From Gemmatimonadota bacterium (GTDB lineage: Bacteria; Gemmatimonadota; Gemmatimonadetes; Gemmatimonadales; Gemmatimonadaceae): a DNA stretch of 64,000 nucleotides. Location: assembly GCA_028287235.1 (NCBI GenBank), contig JAQBQB010000010.1:124001-188000 (forward strand), given 5' to 3'. Positions 41,456-49,836 of the stretch are shown piece by piece. The notes beneath the pieces were generated by a model, which did not search any database, had not been told where the DNA came from, and was given only the letters and a program-made list of their open reading frames with translations. How positions within the stretch are numbered: the stretch's first letter is position 1; each line of letters opens with the position of its first letter. The position numbers and the translations under genes were made by a program.

Positions 41456-42814
41456 TCAAGGATTCGGACGCGGACGCGGCTGGGGCCACGGCCAGGGCCA
41501 CGGCCCCCGTCGGCCGGCGAGCGCCCGCACCGCCATCTCGCGCGTGTCCTGGTCCTTCGATTCGAGCAGGTCCTTGAACACGTCCGACGAGCGGTCGCCC
41601 GACTCGAGCAACGCGCGCACGAGCGCCTGCCGCACGCGGTCGCGCTGCTCGGTCCGCAGCGCCGCGGTCACGTCCTTCACCGCGTCGGGGTCGCTGATCT
41701 GGCTCAACGCCCACGCCGCCTTGAGCCGCACCTCGTCCTCGGGATCGCGCAGCGCGGTGATGAGGCCCTTCGGCGCACGCCCCGGATTGAGCTCGCCCAC
41801 GGCCCACGCCGCGGTTGCGCGCACGTGCGACGACTTGTCCGCCGTCGCGACGTCGGCCAGCGCGTCGGACGCGCGCTTCACTCCGAGCTCGCCCAACGCC
41901 CATGCGGCGGTCTCGCGCACGTTCGGGCTGTCGTCCTGGCGCATCGCCGTCGTCAACACGTCGACGTGCTCGCGCGCGTGCACCTCGGCGAGCGCCCACG
42001 CCGCCATCTCGCGGACCTCGGGGCCCTTGTCGCCGCGCAGCGCGGCGCCGAGTCCGTCGGCCGCGTTGCGCGCGCCGATCTCACCGAGCGCCCACGCCGC
42101 CGTTCGGCGAACTTCGGCGTTCGAGTCGTCGTGCAGCACGCGAAGCAGCACGTCCACGTTGTCGGTCGCCTGGAGATGGCCAAGCGCGACGACCGCGGCA
42201 CCGCGCACCTCCGGAGACGCATCGCGAGCGAGCTCCGCGACGCTCGACGCCACTCGGCGCTCGCCGATTCGTCCGAGCGCCCACGCGGCGTTCGCCCGCA
42301 CCGCGGCAACCTCGTCGCGCAGCGAGCGCGCGACCTCGTCGGCCGATCCCTTGTCGCCGAGCAGACCGAGTGCACGCGCGGCTCCCGCACGCTCGACCGA
42401 TGCCGGTGCGCGCAGCTTCGCCGTGAGCGCGGGCACGAAGCTCCGATCGCCCGATCGGCCGATGAGCGTGCCCGCGAGGTGCCGCACGCAGCCGTCGTCC
42501 GACGCGAGCGCGGCGATCAACACCTGCGCTTCACCCCGATCGAGCGTCGCCGTGCGCATGTCGCGCACGAGCTGGTGAACGTCGGCGTGAATCGCGAGGT
42601 CGGGCGCGTCCCACGAGCCGCCCCATCCCGACGACGCGCCGTCCGACGCGAGCACGCACACCGCCGGCGCCACACCGCGCGCCGACGCCAGCAGCTCGGC
42701 AACGCCCACGCGCTGCGCCGACGCCGCCGGTTGATCGGGCACCGGCAGCACGCTGACCATCACCCCGCTCTTCATGGCGAGCGTGGCGGCGAGAATGAGA
42801 GATTTCATATGCAT
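41456..42814 (-). CDS. Secreted HEAT-repeat protein with Trp-Pro tail
   Basis: A 452-residue protein with a signal-like N-terminus (MHMKSLILAATLAMKSG...) and about nine HEAT repeats of roughly 31 residues from residue 120 on, each with V-R-x-x-A-A-W-A-L-G-x-I/L (for example EVRRTAAWALGEIGA, NVRETAAWALGELG, HVRATAAWAVGELN). The last 16 residues alternate Trp and Pro, then Arg and Pro (WPWPWP...RPRPNP). AGAGGAG lies 4 nt before the ATG. HEAT arrays bind proteins, so it is probably an extracytoplasmic scaffold. A BlaI-type palindrome 27 nt upstream links it to the downstream BlaI/BlaR1-HEAT genes. Confidence 0.88.
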   Translation of the reverse strand: MHMKSLILAATLAMKSGVMVSVLPVPDQPAASAQRVGVAELLASARGVAPAVCVLASDGASSGWGGSWDAPDLAIHADVHQLVRDMRTATLDRGEAQVLIAALASDDGCVRHLAGTLIGRSGDRSFVPALTAKLRAPASVERAGAARALGLLGDKGSADEVARSLRDEVAAVRANAAWALGRIGERRVASSVAELARDASPEVRGAAVVALGHLQATDNVDVLLRVLHDDSNAEVRRTAAWALGEIGARNAADGLGAALRGDKGPEVREMAAWALAEVHAREHVDVLTTAMRQDDSPNVRETAAWALGELGVKRASDALADVATADKSSHVRATAAWAVGELNPGRAPKGLITALRDPEDEVRLKAAWALSQISDPDAVKDVTAALRTEQRDRVRQALVRALLESGDRSSDVFKDLLESKDQDTREMAVRALAGRRGPWPWPWPQPRPRPNP

Positions 42815-42840
42815 GATGCTCCTCTAGCAGGTTCGATCAA

Positions 42841-42856
42841 TGTTGAATTTTCAGCA
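42841..42856. promoter_or_regulatory. Predicted BlaI operator of the HEAT gene
   Basis: TGTTGA-ATTT-TCAGCA is a palindrome with one mismatch. It differs from the perfect palindrome in the blaI promoter (45264-45281) at only two positions of the 16-bp core and lies 27 nt before the HEAT gene start. Control by the BlaI-type repressor is inferred. Confidence 0.6.
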
Positions 42857-42914
42857 CCGGCGGCCGTACGAAACCGCTCGCAGGCGGTCGCGCTCCACTC
42901 TCAGCGTCGACCGC

Positions 42915-44849
42915 TCATGGATACGGACGCGGCCACGGCCATGGCCACGGCCACGGCCAGGCCCCTTCGCCGCCAGCGAGTGTGCTCACCGCGTGGCGGC
43001 GCAGCTCGGGATCGCTCGACCTGAGCGCGGCGTCGACCACAGCCTGCGACGTTCTCCCCATCGACCGCATCGCCCACATCTCGGCGAGGCGCACCTGGCT
43101 GCTCGTCTCCGTCTGGAACGCGCTGACGATCGCGTCGGCCCGCGACGCGTCGCCGATCGTGCCGAGCGCCCACGCCGCGATCTCACGCACCTGCGACGAA
43201 TTGTCGGTGAGCGCATTGACGAGCGACGGCGGCGCCTTCTTGACGTCCATCTGCGCCACGGCCCAGATGGCGAGCTGTCTCACCTGCGCATCGGAATCGA
43301 CGATCAGGCTCTCGACCGAGCCGAGCTCTCGCTCCGCGCCGATCGATCCGAGCGCCCATACGGCCGTGGTGCGCACGTGCGCGCTCTTGTCGCGCGTGGC
43401 GTCGCCGAGCGCCGCGACGGCGTCGTCGCTGGTATGGTCGGCGAGCGCCCAGGCGGACATCTCGCGCACCTTGTCGTCGGCGTCGCCGCGCAGCGCCTTG
43501 ACCAGGGCGGCGCGAGCGTCGGACGACTGAACGTCGTGCAGACCCCACGCGGCAGTGCGCCGAACGCTCGCGTCGCCGTCGCTGCCAAGAATACGAATGA
43601 GCATTCCCACACGACCGCTGTCGGCCGCCTGCCCCTGCTCAGGCGCAAGTGCCGGATCCGCCATCTCGATCTGCGCGGGCAGCGCGTTCGCTATTTCGGC
43701 GAGCTCCGGTGCCGTGATCTCGACGAGCGGCGTCGCTGGGGGTAGCTCCGTCGGCGTCTTGGCCGACGCGGGCGCAACGGCGGCGATCGTCAGCGAGACG
43801 ACGCCGAGCGTCGCGACGAGCAGCCCCGCCCGCAGCCGGCTTGGCGGCGTGCGGGGGATCGCGGGATCGAGAATGGCGAGCATCCGTCCCTCGAACTCCT
43901 TCTTGCGGGCCATCGGCAGCGCCATGACGGGCGCGCCGTGGTGACGAACGCTCGTCACCATGTCGAGCAGATGCTGCGCGTACTCGCTCGGCCGCGCGCC
44001 GCAGCTCAGCACGAGATCGTCGCACGCCCGCTCGCTCTCGGCACGCAGATTCTTCGCCGCGGTCCAGACGAGCGGGTGGAACCAGTACAGCGCGCAGGCG
44101 ACGCGCCCGAGTGTGTGTCCGATGAGATCGTGACGCTTCACGTGCGCGAGCTCGTGCAGCAGCACCGCACGGCGCCGGTCGTCGGTCCAGTCTTCCGCCG
44201 CCGCCGGCAACACGATGGTCGGCGCCAGCGCGCGGCAGGCGAACGCCATCTCGATTCGATCGCTCATCACGAGACGCGGCGGAACGTCGAGGTCGAGCCG
44301 GTCGGCGACCTCGCACAACGGCGTGGTCCAGTCGGGCGACGTCAGCTCCCGCGCCTCCTCCACGATGCGGCGCACCGAGAGCGCGCCCCCGACGAGCCAA
44401 GCGAGCAGCGAGAGCGCAACGCCGGCCCAGAGAAGGGCGAGAAGCTGAAGCGTCGTCAAGGCGAAGGTCGTCGTTCCCAGCTCGTAGGCTGGCGCAAGTG
44501 CGGGCGCCGGCGCCGACGGCACGACGACCGTCGTGGTGGCGTCTCGTGAATCGGTCGCGATGATCAGCGGGGCGATCGGCGCATCGAGCTCCGACGAGCT
44601 GCGAACTAGGAGCGACGAGTTGACTGGCACACTCGGCAAGATCCCGATTCGCAACGCCCCGATGCGCGACAGCAGCGGCAACGCCAACACCCCCACGAGC
44701 GCCGCGAGCCAGACGAGATGTCGCGCGCCGGCCGTGCTGCGCCGAAGCGGCAGCGTCGCGACGAGTGCGGCGACGAGCAGCAGCGTCGCCTTGGCGAGGA
44801 AGAGCAGCAGCGGAAGAGCGCCCGAGAAGGGCGCGAAGCTCGGCATCAT
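42915..44849 (-). CDS. BlaR1/MecR1-type M56 membrane peptidase fused to HEAT repeats
   Basis: A 644-residue protein. Transmembrane helices near 11-34, 44-62, 128-156 and 340-360 surround a cytoplasmic M56 zinc-peptidase domain with HELAHVKRHD (232-241) and ESERACDDLVL (271-281). After the last helix, where BlaR1 carries a beta-lactam-binding domain, this protein has about six HEAT repeats (430-620; VRRTAAWGLHDV, VREMSAWALADH, VRQLAIWAVAQM, VREIAAWALGTIG) and a Trp-Pro tail (WPWPWPWPWPRPYP). No penicillin-binding serine motifs are present. GGGGAG 8 nt before the ATG at 44849 supports the start. It probably senses something via the HEAT array and cleaves the adjacent BlaI-type repressor. Confidence 0.9.
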   Translation of the reverse strand: MMPSFAPFSGALPLLLFLAKATLLLVAALVATLPLRRSTAGARHLVWLAALVGVLALPLLSRIGALRIGILPSVPVNSSLLVRSSSELDAPIAPLIIATDSRDATTTVVVPSAPAPALAPAYELGTTTFALTTLQLLALLWAGVALSLLAWLVGGALSVRRIVEEARELTSPDWTTPLCEVADRLDLDVPPRLVMSDRIEMAFACRALAPTIVLPAAAEDWTDDRRRAVLLHELAHVKRHDLIGHTLGRVACALYWFHPLVWTAAKNLRAESERACDDLVLSCGARPSEYAQHLLDMVTSVRHHGAPVMALPMARKKEFEGRMLAILDPAIPRTPPSRLRAGLLVATLGVVSLTIAAVAPASAKTPTELPPATPLVEITAPELAEIANALPAQIEMADPALAPEQGQAADSGRVGMLIRILGSDGDASVRRTAAWGLHDVQSSDARAALVKALRGDADDKVREMSAWALADHTSDDAVAALGDATRDKSAHVRTTAVWALGSIGAERELGSVESLIVDSDAQVRQLAIWAVAQMDVKKAPPSLVNALTDNSSQVREIAAWALGTIGDASRADAIVSAFQTETSSQVRLAEMWAMRSMGRTSQAVVDAALRSSDPELRRHAVSTLAGGEGAWPWPWPWPWPRPYP

Positions 44850-44853
44850 GATC

Positions 44854-45243
44854 TCATCTCCCCGTTTTGCGGGTCGTCGAAATACGCTTGCGAAGGCTCT
44901 CGATCTCGGCCTCGCTGAGCGTCGTGTCGGACATGCGCAGCACCGCGGCAACCGCCTGCTCGGCGGAGCCGTCGAAGAAGGTCCGAATCACATGTTTGAG
45001 CGCATCTTCGCGCGCCCGCTCGGTGTTCACCGCGGGCAGGTACACGTAGCGCGGACCGTCTTCGCGATGCGTGATCAGATTCTTCTCCATGAGAATCCGC
45101 AGAATCGACCGCACGGCCGAGTACGTCGGCGGATCCGGGAGATCGGCCATCACCTCGGCGACCGTGGCTTCGTTGCGACGGTAGAGAATGTCCATCACCT
45201 GCCGTTCACGGCGCGACAGGTCGTTCGGCGAATCCTTCGGCAA
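44854..45243 (-). CDS. BlaI/MecI-family repressor
   Basis: A 129-residue winged-helix protein: LSRRERQVMDILYRRNEATVAEVMADLPDPPTYSAVRSILRILMEKNLI (in parts) is the BlaI/MecI/CopY DNA-binding domain, followed by a C-terminal dimerisation helix pair (ALKHVIRTFFDGSAEQAVAAVL). I choose the TTG at 45243 because GGGAG lies 5 nt before it. A TTG 48 nt further up is open, but that region holds a promoter -10 and a perfect palindrome. The gene is 4 nt upstream of the M56 peptidase gene, the classic repressor-sensor pair. Confidence 0.92.
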   Translation of the reverse strand: MPKDSPNDLSRRERQVMDILYRRNEATVAEVMADLPDPPTYSAVRSILRILMEKNLITHREDGPRYVYLPAVNTERAREDALKHVIRTFFDGSAEQAVAAVLRMSDTTLSEAEIESLRKRISTTRKTGR

Positions 45244-45263
45244 GACATCTCCCGGTGGCGGCT

Positions 45264-45298
45264 GTGTTGATTTTTCAACACTACGGGGCAAAAGTCAA
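45264..45298 (-). promoter_or_regulatory. blaI promoter with perfect palindromic operator
   Basis: On the minus strand TTGACT (45293-45298), a 17-nt spacer and AAAAAT (45270-45275) form a sigma-70 promoter. The perfect 18-bp palindrome GTGTTGA-N4-TCAACAC (45264-45281) covers the -10. Its close copy lies upstream of the HEAT gene at 42841. Autoregulation by the BlaI-type protein is the natural reading. Confidence 0.75.
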
Positions 45299-45337
45299 TG
45301 CTTTTGTTTGACTACATGAATGAGGACGGCGAGGGAT

Positions 45338-45550
45338 TGTCATCCTGAGCGCACGGATTGTCATCCTGAGGGCAGGGGGTTGTCATCCTGAGCGCAGGGG
45401 TTGTCATCCTGAGCGCACGGGGTTGTCATCCTGAGCGCAGCGAAGGATCGCTTTCCCAGCGGAGCGATCCTTCGCTTACGCTCAGGATGACAAGCCAGCG
45501 AAGGATGACAAGCCAGCGAAGGATGACGAGCCAGCAAAGGATGACAAGTA
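45338..45550. repeat. TCATCCTGAG repeat cluster with long hairpin
   Basis: Five copies of TTGTCATCCTGAG(C/G)GCA in one direction (45338-45440) are followed by three or more inverted AGCGAAGGATGACAAGCC copies (45480-45550). Between them, arms 45423-45452 and 45463-45493 form a stem of about 29 bp with a small bulge; the central 14 bp (AGCGAAGGATCGCT) are perfect. It occupies most of the gap between the M8 protease and blaI, and could act as a bidirectional terminator. No gene is seen here. Confidence 0.85.
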
Positions 45551-45562
45551 CGCGAGTCCGCG

Positions 45563-47389
45563 CTAGCGCGGCTCACGCCGAAGCAGCACCGGCGCACCAC
45601 CAACCGAAGGCGCCAACAACAGCCCCGGCACCGGCAACACTTTTTCCCACCCATCCGCCCCACTCGGCGCAACGCTGCTCGACGCGCCGCCCACCGGCAC
45701 GCGATACGGGTCCGCCGCGAACGGATTGACGACGTAGCCGATGTCGCCGAGGCTGCCGATCGTGATCGTGCTGAGCGGCATGCCGCCGGCGTTCACGTAC
45801 CCCGTCATCAGCTCCGATTGGAACGTGCTCTCGCGCCAATGCGCGTCGGCGGTGCCGCGAACGCCGTTGTTCTCGACGGGTACGCTCGTGCCGCAGATCG
45901 CGGTGCCACCGTCGTCCATGCACCCCTGGCGTCCGTTGAGCCCGTAGTAGGCCACGGTCGGCGTGCCTTCGGCTTGCACCAGCGACTTGATCGACCAGAG
46001 CGTGCCCACGCCAAGGACGTGCAGCATTTCGTGCGTGATGACGTCCTGGAGCATGCCGCGCGTGTCGAGGCTCTGGAGATCGGCGCCGTCGAACTCCATG
46101 ACGCCAACGGCGGTGAGATAGCCGCTCGACGCGTTGCGAAAGACGCACGGCCCCGCCTGCGCGAGAATCTTCCCGACGCCGTCGATGTTCTGCACCGAGG
46201 CATAGATGACGATGTCGTCGACCGTCTCGTTCAGGATCGGCGTGCCGGGCATGCCGCACACCGAAGCGACGTCGACGTTGGTGAGCGCGACGTCGGGCAC
46301 GTCGCCGACGACAATCGCGCTCAGGCGCGCGGCGGCGTTGGTGAACAGCGCCTTCTGCGCGTCGGTCATGTCGGGGCCGAAGAAGCGCACGTCGATGTGG
46401 TAGTCGGTCTGCACGGTCGCGGCGACGTCGGTGCTGAGCGCGCCCGACGCGACATGCAGCGTCTGCGGCACGGCGCTCTTGCCGAGCGTCCAGGAGGGCA
46501 GCGTGATCGATCCGTCGGCCGCGCTCGTCGCGCCGCTCGCACCGATCGAACCGCCGCCAGCCGTTACGGCGACCGTCACGCTCTGACCGGAGACCGCGTT
46601 GCCGAACCGATCCGCGACGCGCACGACGACGGGCGCCGGAAGCGCGATGCCGGCGCGGCTGCGCTGTGCTGCACCTTGCGCCACGAGGATCTGCGTCGGA
46701 TCACCGGGCGACAGATTGGCGATGAACGACGTCGTCGCCGCGCCGGCGATGAGCGTCAGCACGCTCTGGCCCACCGTCGTTCCGACCGTCCACGAACCGA
46801 CGTTCACGTTGCCATTCGCATCGGACACGAGCGCTGCCGGCGCGCTGCCGCCGCCGGTGAGCGTGACGACGACGTTCGCCGCGGCAATGGGATTGTCGAA
46901 CGCATCGGTGACGCGCGCCGACGGCGCCGGCGTGATCGCGTCGCCGACGCGCGCGCTGATCGTGCTCGGCGTGGCCGCGACGATCTTCGCTGCCGCACCG
47001 GCGCTCGCCGCGGCGGTGATCGTGAGCGCCGGCAGTCCGCCGACGGTGACGGTGATCTGATTGTCACCCACCTTGGGACCGAGCGTCCACACACCCACGC
47101 TCGTCGGAGCGCCGCTCGTGGTCGTCGTCGGCACGCCGGCGAGCGTACCGTTCCCAGCCACGACCGCCACTGACACGCTGACGCCGCCCATCGGGTGCCC
47201 ACTCTCGTCGTTCACGACGAACGTCGGCGGCGCCGCGAGCGGCACGCCGACGGTGCCCGTCAGTGCGCCGGCCGCCGAGACCGCGATGGACGCGGGCTTC
47301 GGCGGAGACGTGTTGTCGCCATGGCAGCCGGCGACAACGGCGGACGCGAGCGTGAGCATCGACAGATATCTAATGAACTTCAGGAGCAT
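45563..47389 (-). CDS. Leishmanolysin-like (M8) metalloprotease lipoprotein with Ig-like repeats
   Basis: A 608-residue protein. Lipobox VVAGC (Cys 22) tethers it. Three Ig-like (Big-1-type) repeats span about 31-130, 135-225 and 232-325, each with A-R-V/V-A-D-x-x-G-N-x-V and GSWTVG/PSWTLG segments. The metalloprotease domain follows with zinc motif HEMLHVLGVG (453-462), a later H in AHWRES and a Met-turn-like ELMTGYV. Several Cys (CGMPG, CVF, QGCMDD, AICG) may form disulfides. It probably cleaves extracellular proteins. GGGAG directly abuts the ATG at 47389, so initiation could instead occur at Met 11. Confidence 0.85.
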   Translation of the reverse strand: MLLKFIRYLSMLTLASAVVAGCHGDNTSPPKPASIAVSAAGALTGTVGVPLAAPPTFVVNDESGHPMGGVSVSVAVVAGNGTLAGVPTTTTSGAPTSVGVWTLGPKVGDNQITVTVGGLPALTITAAASAGAAAKIVAATPSTISARVGDAITPAPSARVTDAFDNPIAAANVVVTLTGGGSAPAALVSDANGNVNVGSWTVGTTVGQSVLTLIAGAATTSFIANLSPGDPTQILVAQGAAQRSRAGIALPAPVVVRVADRFGNAVSGQSVTVAVTAGGGSIGASGATSAADGSITLPSWTLGKSAVPQTLHVASGALSTDVAATVQTDYHIDVRFFGPDMTDAQKALFTNAAARLSAIVVGDVPDVALTNVDVASVCGMPGTPILNETVDDIVIYASVQNIDGVGKILAQAGPCVFRNASSGYLTAVGVMEFDGADLQSLDTRGMLQDVITHEMLHVLGVGTLWSIKSLVQAEGTPTVAYYGLNGRQGCMDDGGTAICGTSVPVENNGVRGTADAHWRESTFQSELMTGYVNAGGMPLSTITIGSLGDIGYVVNPFAADPYRVPVGGASSSVAPSGADGWEKVLPVPGLLLAPSVGGAPVLLRREPR

Positions 47390-47436
47390 CTCCCTTTGAT
47401 AGTTGGAGCCGGCGTATCAACGCGATGGCTTCCGAA

Positions 47437-47452
47437 TGTCATCCCGCGCGAA
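47437..47452. repeat. Single TGTCATCCCGCGCGAA repeat arm
   Basis: This stretch matches the end of the 99-bp element at 15830-15928 but has no inverted partner nearby. It lies in the 96-nt gap between the LytTR regulator and the M8 protease gene. Confidence 0.5.
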
Positions 47453-47485
47453 GTACCCCACAGTTCTCGAACTGAGCCGCGAATA

Positions 47486-48268
47486 CTAAACTTTCAACCG
47501 CGCCTCGAGCTGTTTGACGCGCTCTCGGCTGACCGGCACTCTCGCACCGGTCGAAAGTAGGGCGCTGTACGCGTACGGCGAGTCCGCCCGCAGCTCGCGA
47601 ATGAGATCGAGCCGCACGAGCGCCGAACGGTGTGTACGGTGGAAACGCGCTGGATCGAGCGAGGCCTCGAGGCGCGACAGCCGCTCGCGCAAGAGACGGA
47701 CGCGGCCTTGGGCGTGAACGCGCACGTAGTACGTGTCGCCCTCGATCCATTCGACCTCGTCCACCGGCACCACGAGCCGGCGGCCGCGGTCGGGAATGAC
47801 GAGCTGCTGGACATACCGCCCGGCCGCGACCGGCGGCGGCTCCGCGTCGAGCCCGGCGCGCAGCGCGCGCGCTTCGGCGATGCGGCGCACCGCCCGCTCC
47901 AGCGCCGCGCGAAGACGTGCGTCGGCGACCGGTTTCACGAGAAAGTCGAGCGCCTCGGCATCGAAGGCACGCACCGCGTGCTCGTCGTACGCGGTCACGA
48001 AGATCACCGCCGGCGGCGTCGCCTCCGGCTCGAGCTGCTCGAGCATCGCGAAGCCGTCGAGCACCGGCATCGCGACGTCGAGCAGGAGAATCTCGGGTTG
48101 CAGTTCGCGAATACGATCCAGCGCGACGACGCCATTCTCACACAGTGCGACGACCGACACACCCGGTACCGCCGCGCGTTCGACCGCGTCGCGCAGCCCG
48201 TCTCGGGCGAGCGGCTCGTCGTCGACGACGACGACACGATACGTATTCGCGATCTGTGATGACGTCAT
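47486..48268 (-). CDS. LytTR-family response regulator
   Basis: A 260-residue protein: receiver domain (VVVDDEPLARDGL, phospho-Asp in ILLLDVAMPVLDG, VTAYDEHAVRAF, DFLVKPV) and a LytTR DNA-binding domain (VDEVEWIEGDTYYVRVHA, FHRTHRSALVRLDLI, VPVSRERVKQLEARL). Its ATG overlaps the stop of the LytS-type kinase gene by 4 nt. Targets unknown; LytTR regulators often control cell-surface functions. Confidence 0.94.
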   Translation of the reverse strand: MTSSQIANTYRVVVVDDEPLARDGLRDAVERAAVPGVSVVALCENGVVALDRIRELQPEILLLDVAMPVLDGFAMLEQLEPEATPPAVIFVTAYDEHAVRAFDAEALDFLVKPVADARLRAALERAVRRIAEARALRAGLDAEPPPVAAGRYVQQLVIPDRGRRLVVPVDEVEWIEGDTYYVRVHAQGRVRLLRERLSRLEASLDPARFHRTHRSALVRLDLIRELRADSPYAYSALLSTGARVPVSRERVKQLEARLKV

Positions 48269-49746
48269 ACCGGGGAATGCGGCGTTGCAGGCTGCGTCTC
48301 GAACGGGAGCACGATCTCGACGCGCGTTCCGCCGCCGTTCACCCGTTCCATCGTGAGACGCGCGCGGTCCCCATATAGACGACTCAGTCGCTCGCGCGTA
48401 TTCGCCAAGCCAATGCCGAACGACGGCTCGGCGTCCGCCGCCGCGGTCGGTGGACCGTCGTCGGCGACCACGAGGCGCAAGGCATCCCCCTCTCGCGTCG
48501 CGTCGATCCGCACGGTTCCGCCATCGAGCGCGCGCGCCACGCCATGCTCCACCGCGTTCTCGACGATGGGCTGCAGCAGCAACTGCGGCACGAGCGCCTC
48601 GCTGGTTCCTTCGGCCGCCGTCACCTCGAACCGCAAGCGCGCGCCGAACCGCACCACCTGCACGGCGAGGTATTCCCGGACGAAGTCGAGCTCGTCGCGG
48701 AGCGAGACCGCGGTGCGACGCTCGTCGAGCACGTAGCGAAGGAGCGCCGTCAACCCTTCGACGAGCCGCGACGTCTCCTCCGGTCTTCCCGATCGCGCGA
48801 GCACGTTCACGCTGTTCAACGCGTTGAACAGGAAGTGCGGGTTCAGCCGCGCGCGCAGCGCGGTGAGGCGAGCGTCGAGCGACTCCGCGCGCAACGCCGC
48901 CTCGCGTTGGTCCGACTCGCGCCGGTGGCGCTCCACGTCGGAGACGTAGCCGAGCGCGAGGATGGCGAGATAGGCGAGGAGGTCGAGCGGGAGGTAGACC
49001 GCGAGCGCCATGAAGGCGAGCGTGTGCCCGCGCGGCTCGATCGGAATGAATAGCACCTTCGAAACGAGCAGCAGCAGCGCAACATGCACGGCGCAGAGGC
49101 AGGCAACGATCAGCAAGTGCGACAGCAGATCGAACGCCCGAACTCCGGTGCCGGCTCGGCGCACAATCGGAGCGAGCACGCTTCGCTCGTCGAGAATGAG
49201 CGGCGCCGACGCGATCCAACCCAGAAGCGTCATGATCTGCCAGATCAGCGCGAGCCATTCCGGCGTCCGATGCCCCGCGGCGCGCAGATTCACGATGAGC
49301 AACGGAAGGCCGGCCGCGGCGATGGCGATCAGCGCGACGGCCAGCAGCACGCGCTTCGAGAGCGGACGCTCGGCCCAAGGTCCCTCGCTTTCCGGTGGAT
49401 CGTCGAGCTGCGACGCGGCCGTGTCGAGCAGGCGGCCGGCAAGCCGTCCGCCGCCGGCGCCAATGAGCGCCGGCAGGAACGCGATGATCATTCCCGCGTT
49501 GACGCTGCCGGTGAACAGCGCGCTCGCGCCGACCAATCCGAGCGTGGTCGCTGCCGCGGCAAGAACCACCGGCGCGCGTCCGGGCAGCGTCAGCGCGAAC
49601 GTCACCAGCATCACGATGAGCACCGTGCCTTGGACCTCGCTCGCCGAGGCGTCGAGCCACGCCGCGGCGGAGCCGCCGGCGAGCGCCAATGCGCCCCAGA
49701 TCGCGAGCTCGGTTGTCGTCAGGTGTGGCTTCAGACGTGTCTTCAT
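48265..49746 (-). CDS. LytS-type sensor histidine kinase
   Basis: About 493 residues with seven or eight transmembrane helices (1-270), then a coiled-coil linker (RHRRESDQREAALRAE) and a His_kinase domain with NPHFLFNALNSVNVLARS holding the phosphorylated His. The ATPase domain (VPQLLLQPIVENAVEHGVA, GIGLANTRERLSRLYG) follows. It lacks a periplasmic domain, so the signal is probably membrane-borne. The start at 49746 (KTRLKPHLTTTEL) is chosen over upstream Arg-rich codons. It is coupled to the LytTR regulator. Confidence 0.92.
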   Translation of the reverse strand: MKTRLKPHLTTTELAIWGALALAGGSAAAWLDASASEVQGTVLIVMLVTFALTLPGRAPVVLAAAATTLGLVGASALFTGSVNAGMIIAFLPALIGAGGGRLAGRLLDTAASQLDDPPESEGPWAERPLSKRVLLAVALIAIAAAGLPLLIVNLRAAGHRTPEWLALIWQIMTLLGWIASAPLILDERSVLAPIVRRAGTGVRAFDLLSHLLIVACLCAVHVALLLLVSKVLFIPIEPRGHTLAFMALAVYLPLDLLAYLAILALGYVSDVERHRRESDQREAALRAESLDARLTALRARLNPHFLFNALNSVNVLARSGRPEETSRLVEGLTALLRYVLDERRTAVSLRDELDFVREYLAVQVVRFGARLRFEVTAAEGTSEALVPQLLLQPIVENAVEHGVARALDGGTVRIDATREGDALRLVVADDGPPTAAADAEPSFGIGLANTRERLSRLYGDRARLTMERVNGGGTRVEIVLPFETQPATPHSPV

Positions 49747-49836
49747 GCGCTGGAGTGTATGGCGCGCCGGTCGCACCACCAACGCCGGTGCCACGAACAC
49801 CCCCATTGGTGCAACGACCCCCGATTACTTTGCGCC

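Noticed and set aside
42915..44849. Beta-lactam resistance locus
   Set aside because: The sensor has HEAT repeats instead of a penicillin-binding domain, and no beta-lactamase gene is present.
45243..45291. Longer blaI start at TTG 45291
   Set aside because: The extra 16 codons coincide with a promoter -10 and a perfect operator palindrome and have no ribosome site, whereas TTG 45243 has GGGAG at the right distance.
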